A stretch of 56,693 bases of DNA from Bdellovibrionales bacterium RIFOXYA1_FULL_36_14 (lineage in GTDB: Bacteria > Bdellovibrionota > Bacteriovoracia > Bacteriovoracales > Bacteriovoracaceae). Below the pieces are notes generated by a model that saw only the letters and a list, made by a program, of their open reading frames with translations, was not told the DNA's origin and ran no database searches. Location of the stretch: positions 1 to 56,693 of the forward strand of contig MEPW01000005.1 of assembly GCA_001769975.1 (NCBI GenBank). Reading direction: 5' to 3'. A program made the position numbers and the translations under genes. Position 1 is the first letter of the stretch. Every line of letters starts with the position of its first letter. Below are positions 43,804-52,567 of this stretch, in pieces.

Positions 43804-45060
43804 ATGTTTCACCCAAATGCATATTCTCTTAAAGAAATGGACCAAGAAATATTTAATCTTTGTAATCAAGAGTTAATCAGACAAGAGGATGGTTTAGAGT
43901 TAATTGCCTCAGAAAATTATACCTCCAAAGCCGTTATGGAAGCGCAAGGATCTTTCCTCACCAATAAATATGCGGAAGGTTACCCTTCTAAAAGATATTA
44001 CGGCGGATGCGAAGTAGTTGATCATGTTGAACAGCTGGCCATTGATCGAGCAAAAAAACTTTTTAATGCAGAATTTGCCAATGTTCAACCCCATTCCGGA
44101 AGTCAGGCAAATATGGGGTGCTATTTTAGTGTATTAAAGCCAGGAGACAAAGTTCTAGGAATGAATTTGTCAGAAGGTGGACATTTAACTCATGGTTCAC
44201 CCGTAAATTTTTCGGGGAAACTTTATAACGTCGTTGCTTACGGTCTTAATATGACCAGCGAAACTATTGACTACGACGTGCTATCAGACCTGGCTTTAAA
44301 AGAAAAACCCAAAATGATTGTCGCCGGGGCCAGTGCTTACCCTAGAATTATTGACTTTAAAAAATTTCGAGAAATTGCAGACAGCGTTGGGGCTTATTTA
44401 CTGGTAGACATGGCCCATATTGCTGGTCTAGTTGCTACTGGCTTACACCCAAGCCCTGTGGGCATTGCTGATTTTGTAACCAGTACCACCCATAAAACCC
44501 TTAGAGGTCCCCGAGGGGGTTTAATCCTCACTCATCGAGAAGATCTGGCCAAAGAAATTAATTTTAATATTTTCCCTGGTATTCAAGGTGGGCCACTTGA
44601 ACACGTTATTGCAGCAAAAGCGGTCGCTTTCCATGAGGCCATGCAACCAGAGTTTACTAGCTATCAAAAACAAGTCTTAAAAAATGCCCAAGCACTGGCA
44701 AATGGTTTGATTAAAGAAGGTATGGAAATCGTCTCTGGTGGTACCGACAATCACCTGATGCTGGCAAAAACTGACTCGGTTGGTTTATCTGGAAAGAAAT
44801 CTGAAAACATCTTAGAAAGTGCAGGAATCACTTGTAATAAAAATATGATTCCTGGAGACAAACGTAGTCCGTTTATTACCTCCGGCATAAGACTTGGCAC
44901 ACCTGCCATTACCACCAGAGGACTCAATGAAAAACATATGTCTCAAATAGCTAACTGGATTGTTTCTGCGCTTAAAAATAATTCTAATGAACAATATGTC
45001 CTTCAGGTTAGAAATGAAGTAAGAACGCTATGTAGAGAATTTCCTGTTTATGCTAAATAA
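43804..45060 (+). CDS. glyA: Serine hydroxymethyltransferase
   Basis: PLP enzyme that interconverts serine and glycine with tetrahydrofolate. ATG 43804 has AAGGAG eight bases upstream, giving 418 residues; the frame extends 36 bases further up without support. PLP Lys is in [13 protein letters not shown], and other marks are [45 protein letters not shown] and [11 protein letters not shown] spacer of about 240 bases follows before nrdR. Confidence 0.96.
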   Translation: MFHPNAYSLKEMDQEIFNLCNQELIRQEDGLELIASENYTSKAVMEAQGSFLTNKYAEGYPSKRYYGGCEVVDHVEQLAIDRAKKLFNAEFANVQPHSGSQANMGCYFSVLKPGDKVLGMNLSEGGHLTHGSPVNFSGKLYNVVAYGLNMTSETIDYDVLSDLALKEKPKMIVAGASAYPRIIDFKKFREIADSVGAYLLVDMAHIAGLVATGLHPSPVGIADFVTSTTHKTLRGPRGGLILTHREDLAKEINFNIFPGIQGGPLEHVIAAKAVAFHEAMQPEFTSYQKQVLKNAQALANGLIKEGMEIVSGGTDNHLMLAKTDSVGLSGKKSENILESAGITCNKNMIPGDKRSPFITSGIRLGTPAITTRGLNEKHMSQIANWIVSALKNNSNEQYVLQVRNEVRTLCREFPVYAK

Positions 45061-45087
45061 TTGGCAAGGCTTACAGTTAACGACTCT

Positions 45088-45156
45088 TTAAGATAGATAA
45101 TGCCCAGCAATTACAATTAAGGTAATAACCAGAAAAAACTGTGAAAAAAGTCGCAT
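45088..45156 (-). CDS. Probable 22-residue hydrophobic membrane peptide
   Basis: On the minus strand ATG 45156 is preceded by AAGGAG at ideal spacing and followed by 22 codons, MRLFSQFFLVITLIVIAGHY then LS, and TAA at 45090-45088. The peptide is a single membrane helix with one Arg near the start. A good promoter lies upstream at 45232-45203. There is no known family I can name. The combination of promoter, ribosome-binding site and membrane-like composition in the glyA-nrdR spacer supports a real small gene; conservation would settle it. Confidence 0.5.
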   Translation of the reverse strand: MRLFSQFFLVITLIVIAGHYLS

Positions 45157-45202
45157 AAATACTCCTTAATAAAATGCCTAACCGAGTGTGTGTTGTATAA
45201 AA

Positions 45203-45232
45203 ATTTTATCAAAAATTATAAAATACCGTCAA
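45203..45232 (-). promoter_or_regulatory. Sigma-70-like promoter for the small membrane peptide
   Basis: Read on the minus strand, TTGACG (45232-45227) and TAAAAT (45208-45203) are 18 bases apart, with TG just before the -10 giving an extended element. The transcript would start near 45196, 40 bases before the small ATG. Confidence 0.5.
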
Positions 45233-45302
45233 TTTTTTAAATAAACTTGCCATCAAAGACACTTCAAAGTAGAAGAAAGTTTAGAAAATTAAGGAGCTAA
45301 TT

Positions 45303-45785
45303 GTGCATTGTCCTAGCTGCGATAAACCTGAAACCAAGGTTATCGATTCAAGACTATTTCAGGATGGAAAAACCATCAGAAGACGCAGAAAATGTGAACA
45401 TTGCGAACATCGCTTCACGACTTACGAATCGTTTGAAATACAACTACCTCAAATAGTAAAAAATGATGGTCGCCGCGAAACCTTTCAAAGAGAAAAAATT
45501 ATTCGTGGAATAAAAAAATCCTGTCATAAAAAAAGCATCTCTATGGAGCAAATTTTAAATCTTGTTGATGAAGTTGAAAAAAAAATTATGGAGATGCAAG
45601 TAAAAGAAATTAGCGCCATAATCATTGGAGAGATGGTCATGGAAATGTTATACAAACTGGACCCGGTAGCCTATATAAGATTTGCTTCATTTTATTGGAA
45701 TTATGATGACATTGATGATTTTGTAGCAGGGCTTTTAGGTAAAAAAGGACTCAAACAGCATTTAGATGAGGGACAAATCTCATGA
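45303..45785 (+). CDS. nrdR: Transcriptional repressor NrdR
   Basis: Represses ribonucleotide reductase genes in response to ATP/dATP. The zinc ribbon MHCPSCDKPETKVIDSR to RRRKCEHCEHRFTTYE is complete (CxxC twice), followed by the ATP-cone (about 49-139: VKNDGRRETFQREKIIRGIK). 160 residues is normal. The start is GTG 45303, with AAGGAG seven bases upstream. nusB overlaps by four bases (ATGA). Confidence 0.95.
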   Translation: MHCPSCDKPETKVIDSRLFQDGKTIRRRRKCEHCEHRFTTYESFEIQLPQIVKNDGRRETFQREKIIRGIKKSCHKKSISMEQILNLVDEVEKKIMEMQVKEISAIIIGEMVMEMLYKLDPVAYIRFASFYWNYDDIDDFVAGLLGKKGLKQHLDEGQIS

Positions 45786-46279
45786 ACAATAAATTGCATC
45801 CCACGCTGGCAAGGGAATATGCCTTAAAATTTCTCTACCATATTCAGTTATCAGAATTTAAAGATTATAAAAAAAAGTTAGAAGATGGTGAACAGTACGA
45901 TGCTTCCGCTTTCGATGCCAAGCTTAACTTATTTCATGAAAGCTATAGTGAGCAAGATTTAGATCATCCCGATAACACCCTTCCTGCGAGTGCTCTGTTT
46001 TATGCCAAACACTTAATATTGAATTTCATTTCAAATTATAAATATCTAATAGAGACAGCTCAAAAAAATTCAAAAGGATGGAAAAAAGAAAATATTGATA
46101 AAATTGATTTAACTATTATTCTCTTGGCCATATGTGAAATGAAGTTTTCCAAAGATACTCCCAAAAAAGTAGTCGTCAATGAGGCTATCAATATGGCGAA
46201 AAAATATGGCAAAGAGGAATCTTTTGCTTTTGTTAATGGGATTTTGGATTCCATACTTAACACGGAGTTTAGTAATTAA
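45782..46279 (+). CDS. nusB: Transcription antitermination protein NusB
   Basis: RNA-binding antitermination factor that works with NusE/S10 on rRNA leaders. 165 residues, mostly helical: TLAREYALKFLYHIQLSE at the start, IDKIDLTIILLAICEMKF in the middle, and the signature PKKVVVNEAINMAKKYGKEE with AFVNGILDSIL at the end. There is an insertion of about 25 residues after the first helix compared with E. coli. The start overlaps the nrdR stop, as ATGA. Confidence 0.92.
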   Translation: MNNKLHPTLAREYALKFLYHIQLSEFKDYKKKLEDGEQYDASAFDAKLNLFHESYSEQDLDHPDNTLPASALFYAKHLILNFISNYKYLIETAQKNSKGWKKENIDKIDLTIILLAICEMKFSKDTPKKVVVNEAINMAKKYGKEESFAFVNGILDSILNTEFSN

Positions 46280-46706
46280 ATTAAAAGGAATATCAGACAA
46301 CCTTCAACAACTATTGTCGCCCAAGGTGATTTGCGCCTTATGGCTAACGGAAGTCCCGCTGACTGAGAAACCATTTCCTTTTGACGAATTAGATTACTAC
46401 GTTGATGGACTCTTAACTAAGCACCTTACTAATTTTAAAGAGAATGCTGATCATCAAAAAAACATTGATGGTAAATGCCTAATTGCTTCAACCTCCTTCT
46501 CCCATCCTTTCTTTATAGTTCACATAAATCTTCAGACCAAAATTAAAGAGGATAGTATTAGTGAAATTGCCAGTACGATCAATAAAGTTTGTACTACCGA
46601 ATGCAATCAAGTTGTAGTTATCCAGACCAAACCAAATCAACTTTCTTCCACAATTAAAAAATGTTTTCATGATCAACAGTTGGAATTTTTTAATATAGAT
46701 CAATAA
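46179..46706 (+). CDS. Hypothetical ORF downstream of nusB, start unclear
   Basis: The frame from 46179 (175 residues) overlaps the nusB 3' end by 100 bases, and its first 33 residues are probably not translated. Beyond nusB the sequence reads like a true protein (ALWLTEVPLTEKPFPFDELD, CNQVVVIQTKPNQLSS). AAAAGGA at 46283-46289 is a good ribosome-binding site, but no ATG, GTG or TTG follows at the proper distance. Candidates are ATG 46206, ATG 46236 or TTG 46314. No family recognised. It is convergent with a methyltransferase gene 6 bases away. Confidence 0.5.
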   Translation: MRLSIWRKNMAKRNLLLLLMGFWIPYLTRSLVIKLKGISDNLQQLLSPKVICALWLTEVPLTEKPFPFDELDYYVDGLLTKHLTNFKENADHQKNIDGKCLIASTSFSHPFFIVHINLQTKIKEDSISEIASTINKVCTTECNQVVVIQTKPNQLSSTIKKCFHDQQLEFFNIDQ

Positions 46707-46712
46707 AATAAT

Positions 46713-47516
46713 TTATTTAACTGCCACAAGATAGGTAACCCATGAGTTACACCCTGAAGCTGTTTGGGTTTCGTAGAAATTGCCATCTCCTCCGCCCAGC
46801 CCATCTTCACCTTCCCAATATGTTTTAACTTCCTTAAAACCAGCTTCTTCTAAAATTTCAATTAGCTCTCTCGGAGTCCACATTCTCCAGTCATAAGTAA
46901 AAACCTGGTTATAACGAATGCCTTCTTTATGATCTTCAAAGTGAATATAGTAGAGGCACTCACTATTGAGCGGGTTAAACATTTCTAAGTCCCAAAAATA
47001 TGAAAAAGATTCATGTTCTGTTTCTTCAATTTGAGGAGCATACGCTTCTGTGCCCCCAAATAAATCCAAATAAAGCATGCCCTGTTCGTTTAGCGAAGCA
47101 TACACTTTGGAAAAATATTCCAAAAGTTCTTTCCGTTGTTTAAAAATATAATAACTAAAATTGAAAGCTACAACTGTATCCGTTTTAAATCCCAGGTCAC
47201 TTAAAACATTGGACTCCAAATATTTCATTCTGGTTTTTTCTTCATCGTTTAAAGTTACGTAGTGGTTTTTAAGTCCATAAGATATTGGTTCACTATCAAG
47301 ATCAATGGCCCATGCCTGATTATCTTTGCTACGCTTCACCCATTCGCAAGCCATATAACCAGTTCCCGCAAAATCCTCTCGGAGAGTATGCGGTTTGCGA
47401 CCAAAGCACTTTTGATACTCACTTATAACAAAATCAATATCACATTCGGGATTTTGAACAGAATCTTCATACATTTTATATTTTCTTTCGATACTTAATT
47501 CTGCGACGCTGGCCAT
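46713..47516 (-). CDS. Class I SAM-dependent methyltransferase
   Basis: 267 residues from ATG 47516, with GGAGAAA eight bases upstream; an earlier frame start at 47546 lacks a site. A Rossmann methyltransferase fold is indicated by LREDFAGTGYMACEWVKRSK (motif I), AWAIDLDSEPISYG (acidic loop), TVVAFNFSYYIFKQRKELLE and the post-strand-5 DLFGGTEAY. LYLDLFGGTEAYAP and GFKEVKTYWEGED resemble those of small-molecule methyltransferases. The substrate is unknown. It is not clearly in an operon. Confidence 0.82.
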   Translation of the reverse strand: MASVAELSIERKYKMYEDSVQNPECDIDFVISEYQKCFGRKPHTLREDFAGTGYMACEWVKRSKDNQAWAIDLDSEPISYGLKNHYVTLNDEEKTRMKYLESNVLSDLGFKTDTVVAFNFSYYIFKQRKELLEYFSKVYASLNEQGMLYLDLFGGTEAYAPQIEETEHESFSYFWDLEMFNPLNSECLYYIHFEDHKEGIRYNQVFTYDWRMWTPRELIEILEEAGFKEVKTYWEGEDGLGGGDGNFYETQTASGCNSWVTYLVAVK

Positions 47517-47589
47517 TGAGTTTCTCCATTGAAATTTGAATAACAAAAAGTATCAAATGCTTGTAAGGATTACAAGTTTTGATTTTATT

Positions 47590-47970
47590 TTAATACTCCT
47601 TATACGACTTAACTTCTTTTACCAGTGAGCCAAAAAGCTGATTTATTGAATTTTTGATTCTAAACCGCTCATCGTTAGTCTTATAGACACTTCTGGCTAA
47701 ACTAATAAACTCTGCGTGAAAATCCTGTTTTTTTTCTTTTTCCCTGATCTCATCTTCAATTTGCCATAAGCGAGTGTTGATTTCAATAAGCTTTAGAAGA
47801 TAATCGTTGATATTGGTTAACTGCAACTGGGTTAACTGCTCGGTTAATACCTTATCTTCAAATTCAACATGTTCTAAAAGTTCTTTATCCTTAATGAATT
47901 TTTTTTTAATTCTAAGAATTGAGATTTTATCGACCAATTCTCCCAGCGAAATTTGACATTTAATTAACAT
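47590..47970 (-). CDS. DUF6165-like protein
   Basis: 126 residues. The opening CQISLGELVDKISILRIKKK fits the DUF6165 pattern 'vsiGELvDKitILeIK', and the rest is helical and rich in Lys and Glu (LWQIEDEIREKEKKQDF, NSINQLFGSLVKEV). No enzymatic motif. DUF6165 function is not established to my knowledge. Its start overlaps the greB end by 11 bases, so it is the last gene of the unit that begins with the permease at 52513. Confidence 0.65.
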   Translation of the reverse strand: MLIKCQISLGELVDKISILRIKKKFIKDKELLEHVEFEDKVLTEQLTQLQLTNINDYLLKLIEINTRLWQIEDEIREKEKKQDFHAEFISLARSVYKTNDERFRIKNSINQLFGSLVKEVKSYKEY

Positions 47971-48469
47971 TGAACTCTCCTATATCAAGCAATATGTAAC
48001 TTATTTCCAAAATGATGTACTTGATCTCACCTCTGGGGGTAGTAACAACCACATCATCCCCAACACACTTTCCAAGCAAGGCCCTACCAATTGGCGATTT
48101 CCAACTAATAAAATTTTTGCCAGCGTCTGTTTCATTCATGCCTACGATTGCAAAGGTTTTATTTTGACCATTTTCATCCACCACTTTTACGGTAGCACCA
48201 AATTGAATGGTTTCACTTTTAATTTTTTCGGGATCTATTACTTCGGCACTTTCAATTTGCTTGGATAAAAAACGAATTTTGGAATCAATTTCTCTTAGCC
48301 TTTTCTTGCCATAAATATAATCAGCATTCTCCGACCGGTCACCAAGTGCCGCAGCCCAAGAGACGACATTGCAAATTTTGGGACGTTCAATATGCATATA
48401 CCAATTGAGCTCATCCTCCAGCTTTTTAAGTCCCATCACTGTTATATAATTTTTCTCTTTCAGATTCAT
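47960..48469 (-). CDS. greB: Transcript cleavage factor GreB
   Basis: Rescues backtracked RNA polymerase by stimulating RNA cleavage. The coiled-coil tip contains GDRSENADYIYGKKRLREID, with the catalytic acidic pair and the YIYGKKRLREID stretch that separates GreB from GreA. RFLSKQIESAEVIDP follows, and the C-terminal FKBP-like domain ends WKSPIGRALLGKCVGDDVVV. 169 residues. The start overlaps the phosphatase stop as ATGA. The final 15 residues are extended compared with E. coli GreB. Confidence 0.92.
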   Translation of the reverse strand: MNLKEKNYITVMGLKKLEDELNWYMHIERPKICNVVSWAAALGDRSENADYIYGKKRLREIDSKIRFLSKQIESAEVIDPEKIKSETIQFGATVKVVDENGQNKTFAIVGMNETDAGKNFISWKSPIGRALLGKCVGDDVVVTTPRGEIKYIILEISYILLDIGEFNVN

Positions 48470-48939
48470 AGCTCTTTGTTTATTTTTTCCAGTAAACCAC
48501 TACACCCATCTTCGACAATATCCAACACGGTTTCAAAACCTTGATCTCCACCATAATAGGGGTCAGGGACAATATCCGCCTTAATTTTTTTACAAAAATC
48601 CGTCATTTTAAAAATTTTATGAGCGTACTGGCCAGTTTCATCCATCTGTTTTAAATCTGCCAAATTGATGTCATCCATAGCAACGATGTAATCAAACTCT
48701 AAAAAATCGCGGTGGTGGTCAAATTGTCTTGAAATACTAAGCAAATCGTAACCTCTTTTTTTAGCATGTTTAATCATGCGCCGATCGGCCCTTTCCCCAG
48801 AGTGATAACCAATTGTTCCCGCCGAATCGACATATATTTTCTCTGATAATCCGCTATCATTGATCATTTTTTGCATCACCCCCTCTGCCGCAGGTGATCT
48901 GCAAATATTTCCCATACACACAAATAAGACTTTTTTCAT
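48466..48939 (-). CDS. Low-molecular-weight protein-tyrosine phosphatase
   Basis: 157 residues from ATG 48939, with GGGAGTAAGG directly upstream. The phosphate loop CMGNICRS (Cx5R) opens the protein, MKKVLFVCMGNICRSPAAEG, and the general acid is in DIVPDPYYGGDQGFE (DPYYG). YIVAMDDINL fits the family too. It is a dephosphorylating enzyme for tyrosine residues or a related small phosphatase; the arsenate reductase alternative is less likely because the third redox Cys is not evident. It overlaps greB by four bases. Confidence 0.92.
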   Translation of the reverse strand: MKKVLFVCMGNICRSPAAEGVMQKMINDSGLSEKIYVDSAGTIGYHSGERADRRMIKHAKKRGYDLLSISRQFDHHRDFLEFDYIVAMDDINLADLKQMDETGQYAHKIFKMTDFCKKIKADIVPDPYYGGDQGFETVLDIVEDGCSGLLEKINKEL

Positions 48940-48958
48940 CCTTACTCCCATTCAATAA

Positions 48959-49894
48959 TTACTTAATAAGTCGCTCAACGATCTCGCTTATCGGTCTAAT
49001 TTTATCCACATACTCAATTGATTCTCCGGCCACCCAGACTTGGCGATAATTGGCTCCAAAGGCTGCTTTTTTAAGCAGACTAAATCCTTTATAAGTAATA
49101 AAAAACTTAGCTATTTTTTTTAACCTTTTATTGGTGTTTAAAAAAGCCTCAAGCACATTTTGTTTGGTGCCAATTTTGTCAACGTAAGGCGTTTTAATAA
49201 CAGTGCAAGGCGTTCCTGAAATTTTTTTGGTTACAACAATATCTTTAGCTCCATAATTCACACATGCGTTTTTATAATGAATACTCACATCTGATTCAAG
49301 ACAGGCAATAAAGGGAGAACCCACGGAAATTCCCGCAGCCCCCAGCTTCATCATTGCATCAAAACCTGCTTTAGTTGCTACCCCTCCCGCAGAAATAACT
49401 GGAATATTTACACAGCTTTTTAACCTTGGGATTAAAACTTGCGCACTCAATTGCCCAAGATGTCCACCCGCTTGGTTGTTAACAGCTATTACCGCATCCC
49501 CCCCCATGTCTTGAACTTTTTTAGCATGAATTTCATCTACCACATCACCAAAAACCAAAATATTATTTTTTTTACATTCAAAGATAATGTTTTTAGGAGA
49601 ACCAAGCGAAGTGATAATATAGGAAATTTGAAAATCCAAAATACACTTCATTTGTTCTTTTAAAAAGAAATTAGAACGATTGACAATGACATTTACCCCA
49701 AACGAGTGCTTACAATTATCTTTTAATTCCTTTATGGCCTTTCGAAACTCCGCAATATTTCTGAAATTATGTGCCGGTAGACACCCCGAAATCCCGCACT
49801 TATCTGCAGCCAGTATCATTTTGGTATTGGTCACTAAAAACATAGGCGCCATAATGATCGAATGTTTAATATTCAGAAGTGTTTTTAATTCCAT
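48959..49894 (-). CDS. Nitronate-monooxygenase-like flavoprotein
   Basis: FMN-dependent TIM barrel, 311 residues from ATG 49894. Key family features are SIIMAPMFLVTNTKMI at the start, FGVNVIVNRSN, AVNNQAGGHLG with the catalytic His, IPVISAGGVATKAGFDAMMK, and LGAAGISVGSPFIA for phosphate binding. It oxidises nitronates or, in FabK-type relatives, reduces enoyl-ACP; sequence alone does not separate these cleanly. The upstream frame continues to a TTG 49945, which would overlap the methyltransferase. It follows that gene by 4 bases. Confidence 0.82.
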   Translation of the reverse strand: MELKTLLNIKHSIIMAPMFLVTNTKMILAADKCGISGCLPAHNFRNIAEFRKAIKELKDNCKHSFGVNVIVNRSNFFLKEQMKCILDFQISYIITSLGSPKNIIFECKKNNILVFGDVVDEIHAKKVQDMGGDAVIAVNNQAGGHLGQLSAQVLIPRLKSCVNIPVISAGGVATKAGFDAMMKLGAAGISVGSPFIACLESDVSIHYKNACVNYGAKDIVVTKKISGTPCTVIKTPYVDKIGTKQNVLEAFLNTNKRLKKIAKFFITYKGFSLLKKAAFGANYRQVWVAGESIEYVDKIRPISEIVERLIK

Positions 49895-49898
49895 ATTT

Positions 49899-50699
49899 TT
49901 ACACTTTCCTGAAAATTCTAAAAAGAATTGGAGAATAATTACCAATGGCCGGAGGAAAAGCTTGATCCAAAAAGCTCACAAATCTCGTATGTTTCACTTT
50001 CCCCCCCTCAGGTCTGATCGCATTGTGGATAATTCTTGAATTAAAAAAATGACTGGATAAATAATTAGAGGGCATGACCGGGGTAATTTCGGTTAATCCA
50101 TATTTTTTAATTCTTCCCACGAAGAATTCATTTAAGTAAATATTTTGATAAGATTCGGGGATAGGCGTCAGCGACATTTCATCTCTAGCCAAATTAAGTT
50201 GCACCAGCGGTTCTTTAAAACTTTCAATCATTATGTAGAGACCACCAAGCTTTATTTTTGAGGCAATATTTATGATGGCAGTCTCTTGATCTTTCTTATT
50301 CAAAATATTAATAATAACTCTCTCGGTAATAGCGACGTCCACGCTATCATCAAAAAAATCAGCCTGGCGAGCGTCCCTGTTAAATATCTCGACTTCAGAA
50401 AGTTTTCTGGCTACGGCAATTTCAAAGAGTTCGGGGGTATACTCCACACCATAGAGTTTAAAAGCAGGAAAATGGTTTTTTATTTCACTGAGGGTATATC
50501 CGTTACCGCAACCCACATCCAATACTTTTAATTCTATTTGTTTTAATAAATATTCTCTCTTAAGTTCGGTTAAGATAAATTCCACTTCTTTTTCCCGAAC
50601 ATAACGATCTTCCATAGAAGAGGTAGACAGATCTTTAAAATTAGCCGCAATTTTTTTGTAATGACCAAGAATTAAATCATCGTAATCTTTTGTATTCAT
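49899..50699 (-). CDS. Class I SAM-dependent methyltransferase
   Basis: 266 residues from ATG 50699, which overlaps the SDR stop as ATGA; the frame reaches further upstream but only inside the SDR gene. Motif I is VLDVGCGNGYTLSEI, then LYGVEYTPELFEIA, and VAITERVIINI for motif post II. The C-terminal part (YLSSHFFNSRIIHNAIRPEG) is substrate-specific and unassigned. Because it is translated with an SDR and a flavoprotein, it may modify the same small molecule or lipid. Confidence 0.85.
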   Translation of the reverse strand: MNTKDYDDLILGHYKKIAANFKDLSTSSMEDRYVREKEVEFILTELKREYLLKQIELKVLDVGCGNGYTLSEIKNHFPAFKLYGVEYTPELFEIAVARKLSEVEIFNRDARQADFFDDSVDVAITERVIINILNKKDQETAIINIASKIKLGGLYIMIESFKEPLVQLNLARDEMSLTPIPESYQNIYLNEFFVGRIKKYGLTEITPVMPSNYLSSHFFNSRIIHNAIRPEGGKVKHTRFVSFLDQAFPPAIGNYSPILFRIFRKV

Positions 50700-51445
50700 G
50701 TAAGCCTGGAGGCCACTAATCCCATCAGTGTGCGATATAACCTTCGAGGCATAATAGACAGAATATAGACTAACCATTTCATTCTTCGTGGGAAGACATA
50801 TCTGATTGCTTTATTATCAATGCTTTTTTTAATAAGTTTGGTGGCTTTCTCACTACTCATCAAGAAAGGCATATAATGCTTATTAACTCTCGTCAAAGGT
50901 GTATCAATAAAACCAGGTAATATAGTGGTCACCACTATGTTGTATTTTTTTAAATCAATCGCCAAGGCCTCACAATATTTTGTCACCGCAGCTTTAGAGG
51001 CACTGTATTGCCCCACCCTTGGTAATCCAATTTCTCCGGCCACAGATGAGATCACTACCAGGTGTCCCTTTTTATTAGGGAGCATTACCTTAAGAGATGC
51101 CTCTATGGTGCTCATGACTCCCAAAACATTAGTATTGATCACCTTGAAAACATTATCAAAATCAGGAATATCATGCCCCTTAAAACTAGCAATGCCCGCG
51201 TTGGCAATTACTAAATCAAGACGCCCTTTAGAAAAATTGACGATGGTTTCATTAACTTTCTTGCGGTCGTTAATATCCAACTCATAAACGTGCATGAAGG
51301 GGTATTGATCCTTCATATATGCAGGGATTTTACTTAAATCTCTGCCACAAATACCTACATGGTGTCCCTCTTTTAAATAAGCTTCAGCTAAAGACAACCC
51401 TATCCCGCTAGTTCCACCCGTAATAAAAATGTGTTTTTTGTCCAT
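50696..51445 (-). CDS. Short-chain dehydrogenase/reductase
   Basis: 249 residues. NAD(P)-binding TGGTSGIGLSLAEA, NNAG-type motif IANAGIASFKG, catalytic Ser in VVISSVAGEIG and Tyr-Lys in YSASKAAV. After LPGFIDTPLTRV, the C-terminus IRYVFPRRMKWLVYILSIMP is hydrophobic and basic, which hints at membrane association with a lipid-like substrate, an inference. It sits 9 bases downstream of the permease gene and overlaps the methyltransferase gene. Confidence 0.88.
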   Translation of the reverse strand: MDKKHIFITGGTSGIGLSLAEAYLKEGHHVGICGRDLSKIPAYMKDQYPFMHVYELDINDRKKVNETIVNFSKGRLDLVIANAGIASFKGHDIPDFDNVFKVINTNVLGVMSTIEASLKVMLPNKKGHLVVISSVAGEIGLPRVGQYSASKAAVTKYCEALAIDLKKYNIVVTTILPGFIDTPLTRVNKHYMPFLMSSEKATKLIKKSIDNKAIRYVFPRRMKWLVYILSIMPRRLYRTLMGLVASRLT

Positions 51446-51454
51446 ATATAAAGT

Positions 51455-52513
51455 CTATTTTTCAAAGATAGGCTTTATTTTACTAAGATAAATACCTCTT
51501 ATCAACAAACTAAGGAAAAGAATGCTTAAAATAATCGAAAAAATACCTGTATGATCTTCATGAACATGTTCGGACACCTTGAAATTGACTGGCATTGCAA
51601 AGTATAGGTAAATCCAGTCCACCACATACGACAAAATGAACGCCACCACACAAATCGTAGCAACATTAATAATTACACCTTTCTTACCAATATATTTTTG
51701 TAAAACAAAAATACTAGAAATGTTTGTCGCCGGACCAACTAAGAGAAAAAGTAAAGCTGTACCAGGTGATAATCCCTTCATAACTAAAGAGGCGGCAATA
51801 GGTGTTGAAGCTGAGGCACATATATACAAAGGAATACCTATGGCCAAAATAACCACCCTGCCCCAAAAACCATTAAGTTGACCAAAAAATTCAGCCGGAA
51901 CTAAAAAATCAATCAAGGCACCACTTATCAGACCAATTGCCAACCAAAATGACATATCTTCCATGAGATCCAACAAAGCATATTTCACGCCTTGCCAGAG
52001 TTTCTCAATGAAGAGTGTGGCTTTCGGTTTGGAATCACAACAAGTAGCAACCTGCACTTTTTCATGGCAGCTACAGCAAGACTTTGTAGGCCCATTTGGG
52101 TCTTTATAATTTTCCTTATTAAAAAATAACTGCAGGATACCCGCAACGGTTGCGGTCATAAAAGCAGCAATAGGCCTAAAAATAGTCATGGGTAGATCCA
52201 TCAACGCATATGTAATCGAAATCGAGTCAACGCCAGATTCTGGAGTGGAAATTAAAAAAGCTGAAGTAGATGCATTACTAGCTCCTGATTTTTTCAAAGA
52301 TACCGCAGTAGGTATTACGGAGCATGAACAAAGCGGAAGCGGAACACCTATAATGGATGCCTTAATAACCGCCCAGAGACTGTTGCCACCTAACCATCTT
52401 TTTACTTGTTCATCCGAAATTAAAGCTTTGATCAATCCTGCAAGCAAAAATCCCAACATTAAATACGGTGCTGAAGTCACCACGTATTTCCATAACGAGT
52501 TAATAAATTCCAT
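51455..52513 (-). CDS. Permease of the YraQ/SO_0444 type (metal efflux)
   Basis: 352 residues with about eight to nine membrane segments in two halves. The hallmark is GVPLPLCSCSVIPTAVSLKK, then GASNASTSAFLISTPESGVD, features of the SO_0444-type Cu/Zn efflux permeases. A cysteine-rich loop, SCCSCHEKVQVATCCDS, lies at about residues 145-162 and may bind metal. The second half includes YICASASTPIAASLVMKGLS and VGPATN. It heads the minus-strand unit that ends with the DUF6165 gene and is divergent from the TauE/SafE gene. Confidence 0.85.
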   Translation of the reverse strand: MEFINSLWKYVVTSAPYLMLGFLLAGLIKALISDEQVKRWLGGNSLWAVIKASIIGVPLPLCSCSVIPTAVSLKKSGASNASTSAFLISTPESGVDSISITYALMDLPMTIFRPIAAFMTATVAGILQLFFNKENYKDPNGPTKSCCSCHEKVQVATCCDSKPKATLFIEKLWQGVKYALLDLMEDMSFWLAIGLISGALIDFLVPAEFFGQLNGFWGRVVILAIGIPLYICASASTPIAASLVMKGLSPGTALLFLLVGPATNISSIFVLQKYIGKKGVIINVATICVVAFILSYVVDWIYLYFAMPVNFKVSEHVHEDHTGIFSIILSILFLSLLIRGIYLSKIKPIFEK

Positions 52514-52567
52514 ATTATTTCACCATATCCTTAAGACAAACTCGCCAATGTTTTGTATGATTCTTCC

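Noticed and set aside
49680-50039. Plus-strand frame of 119 codons
   Set aside because: Antisense to the flavoprotein and methyltransferase genes, without independent support.
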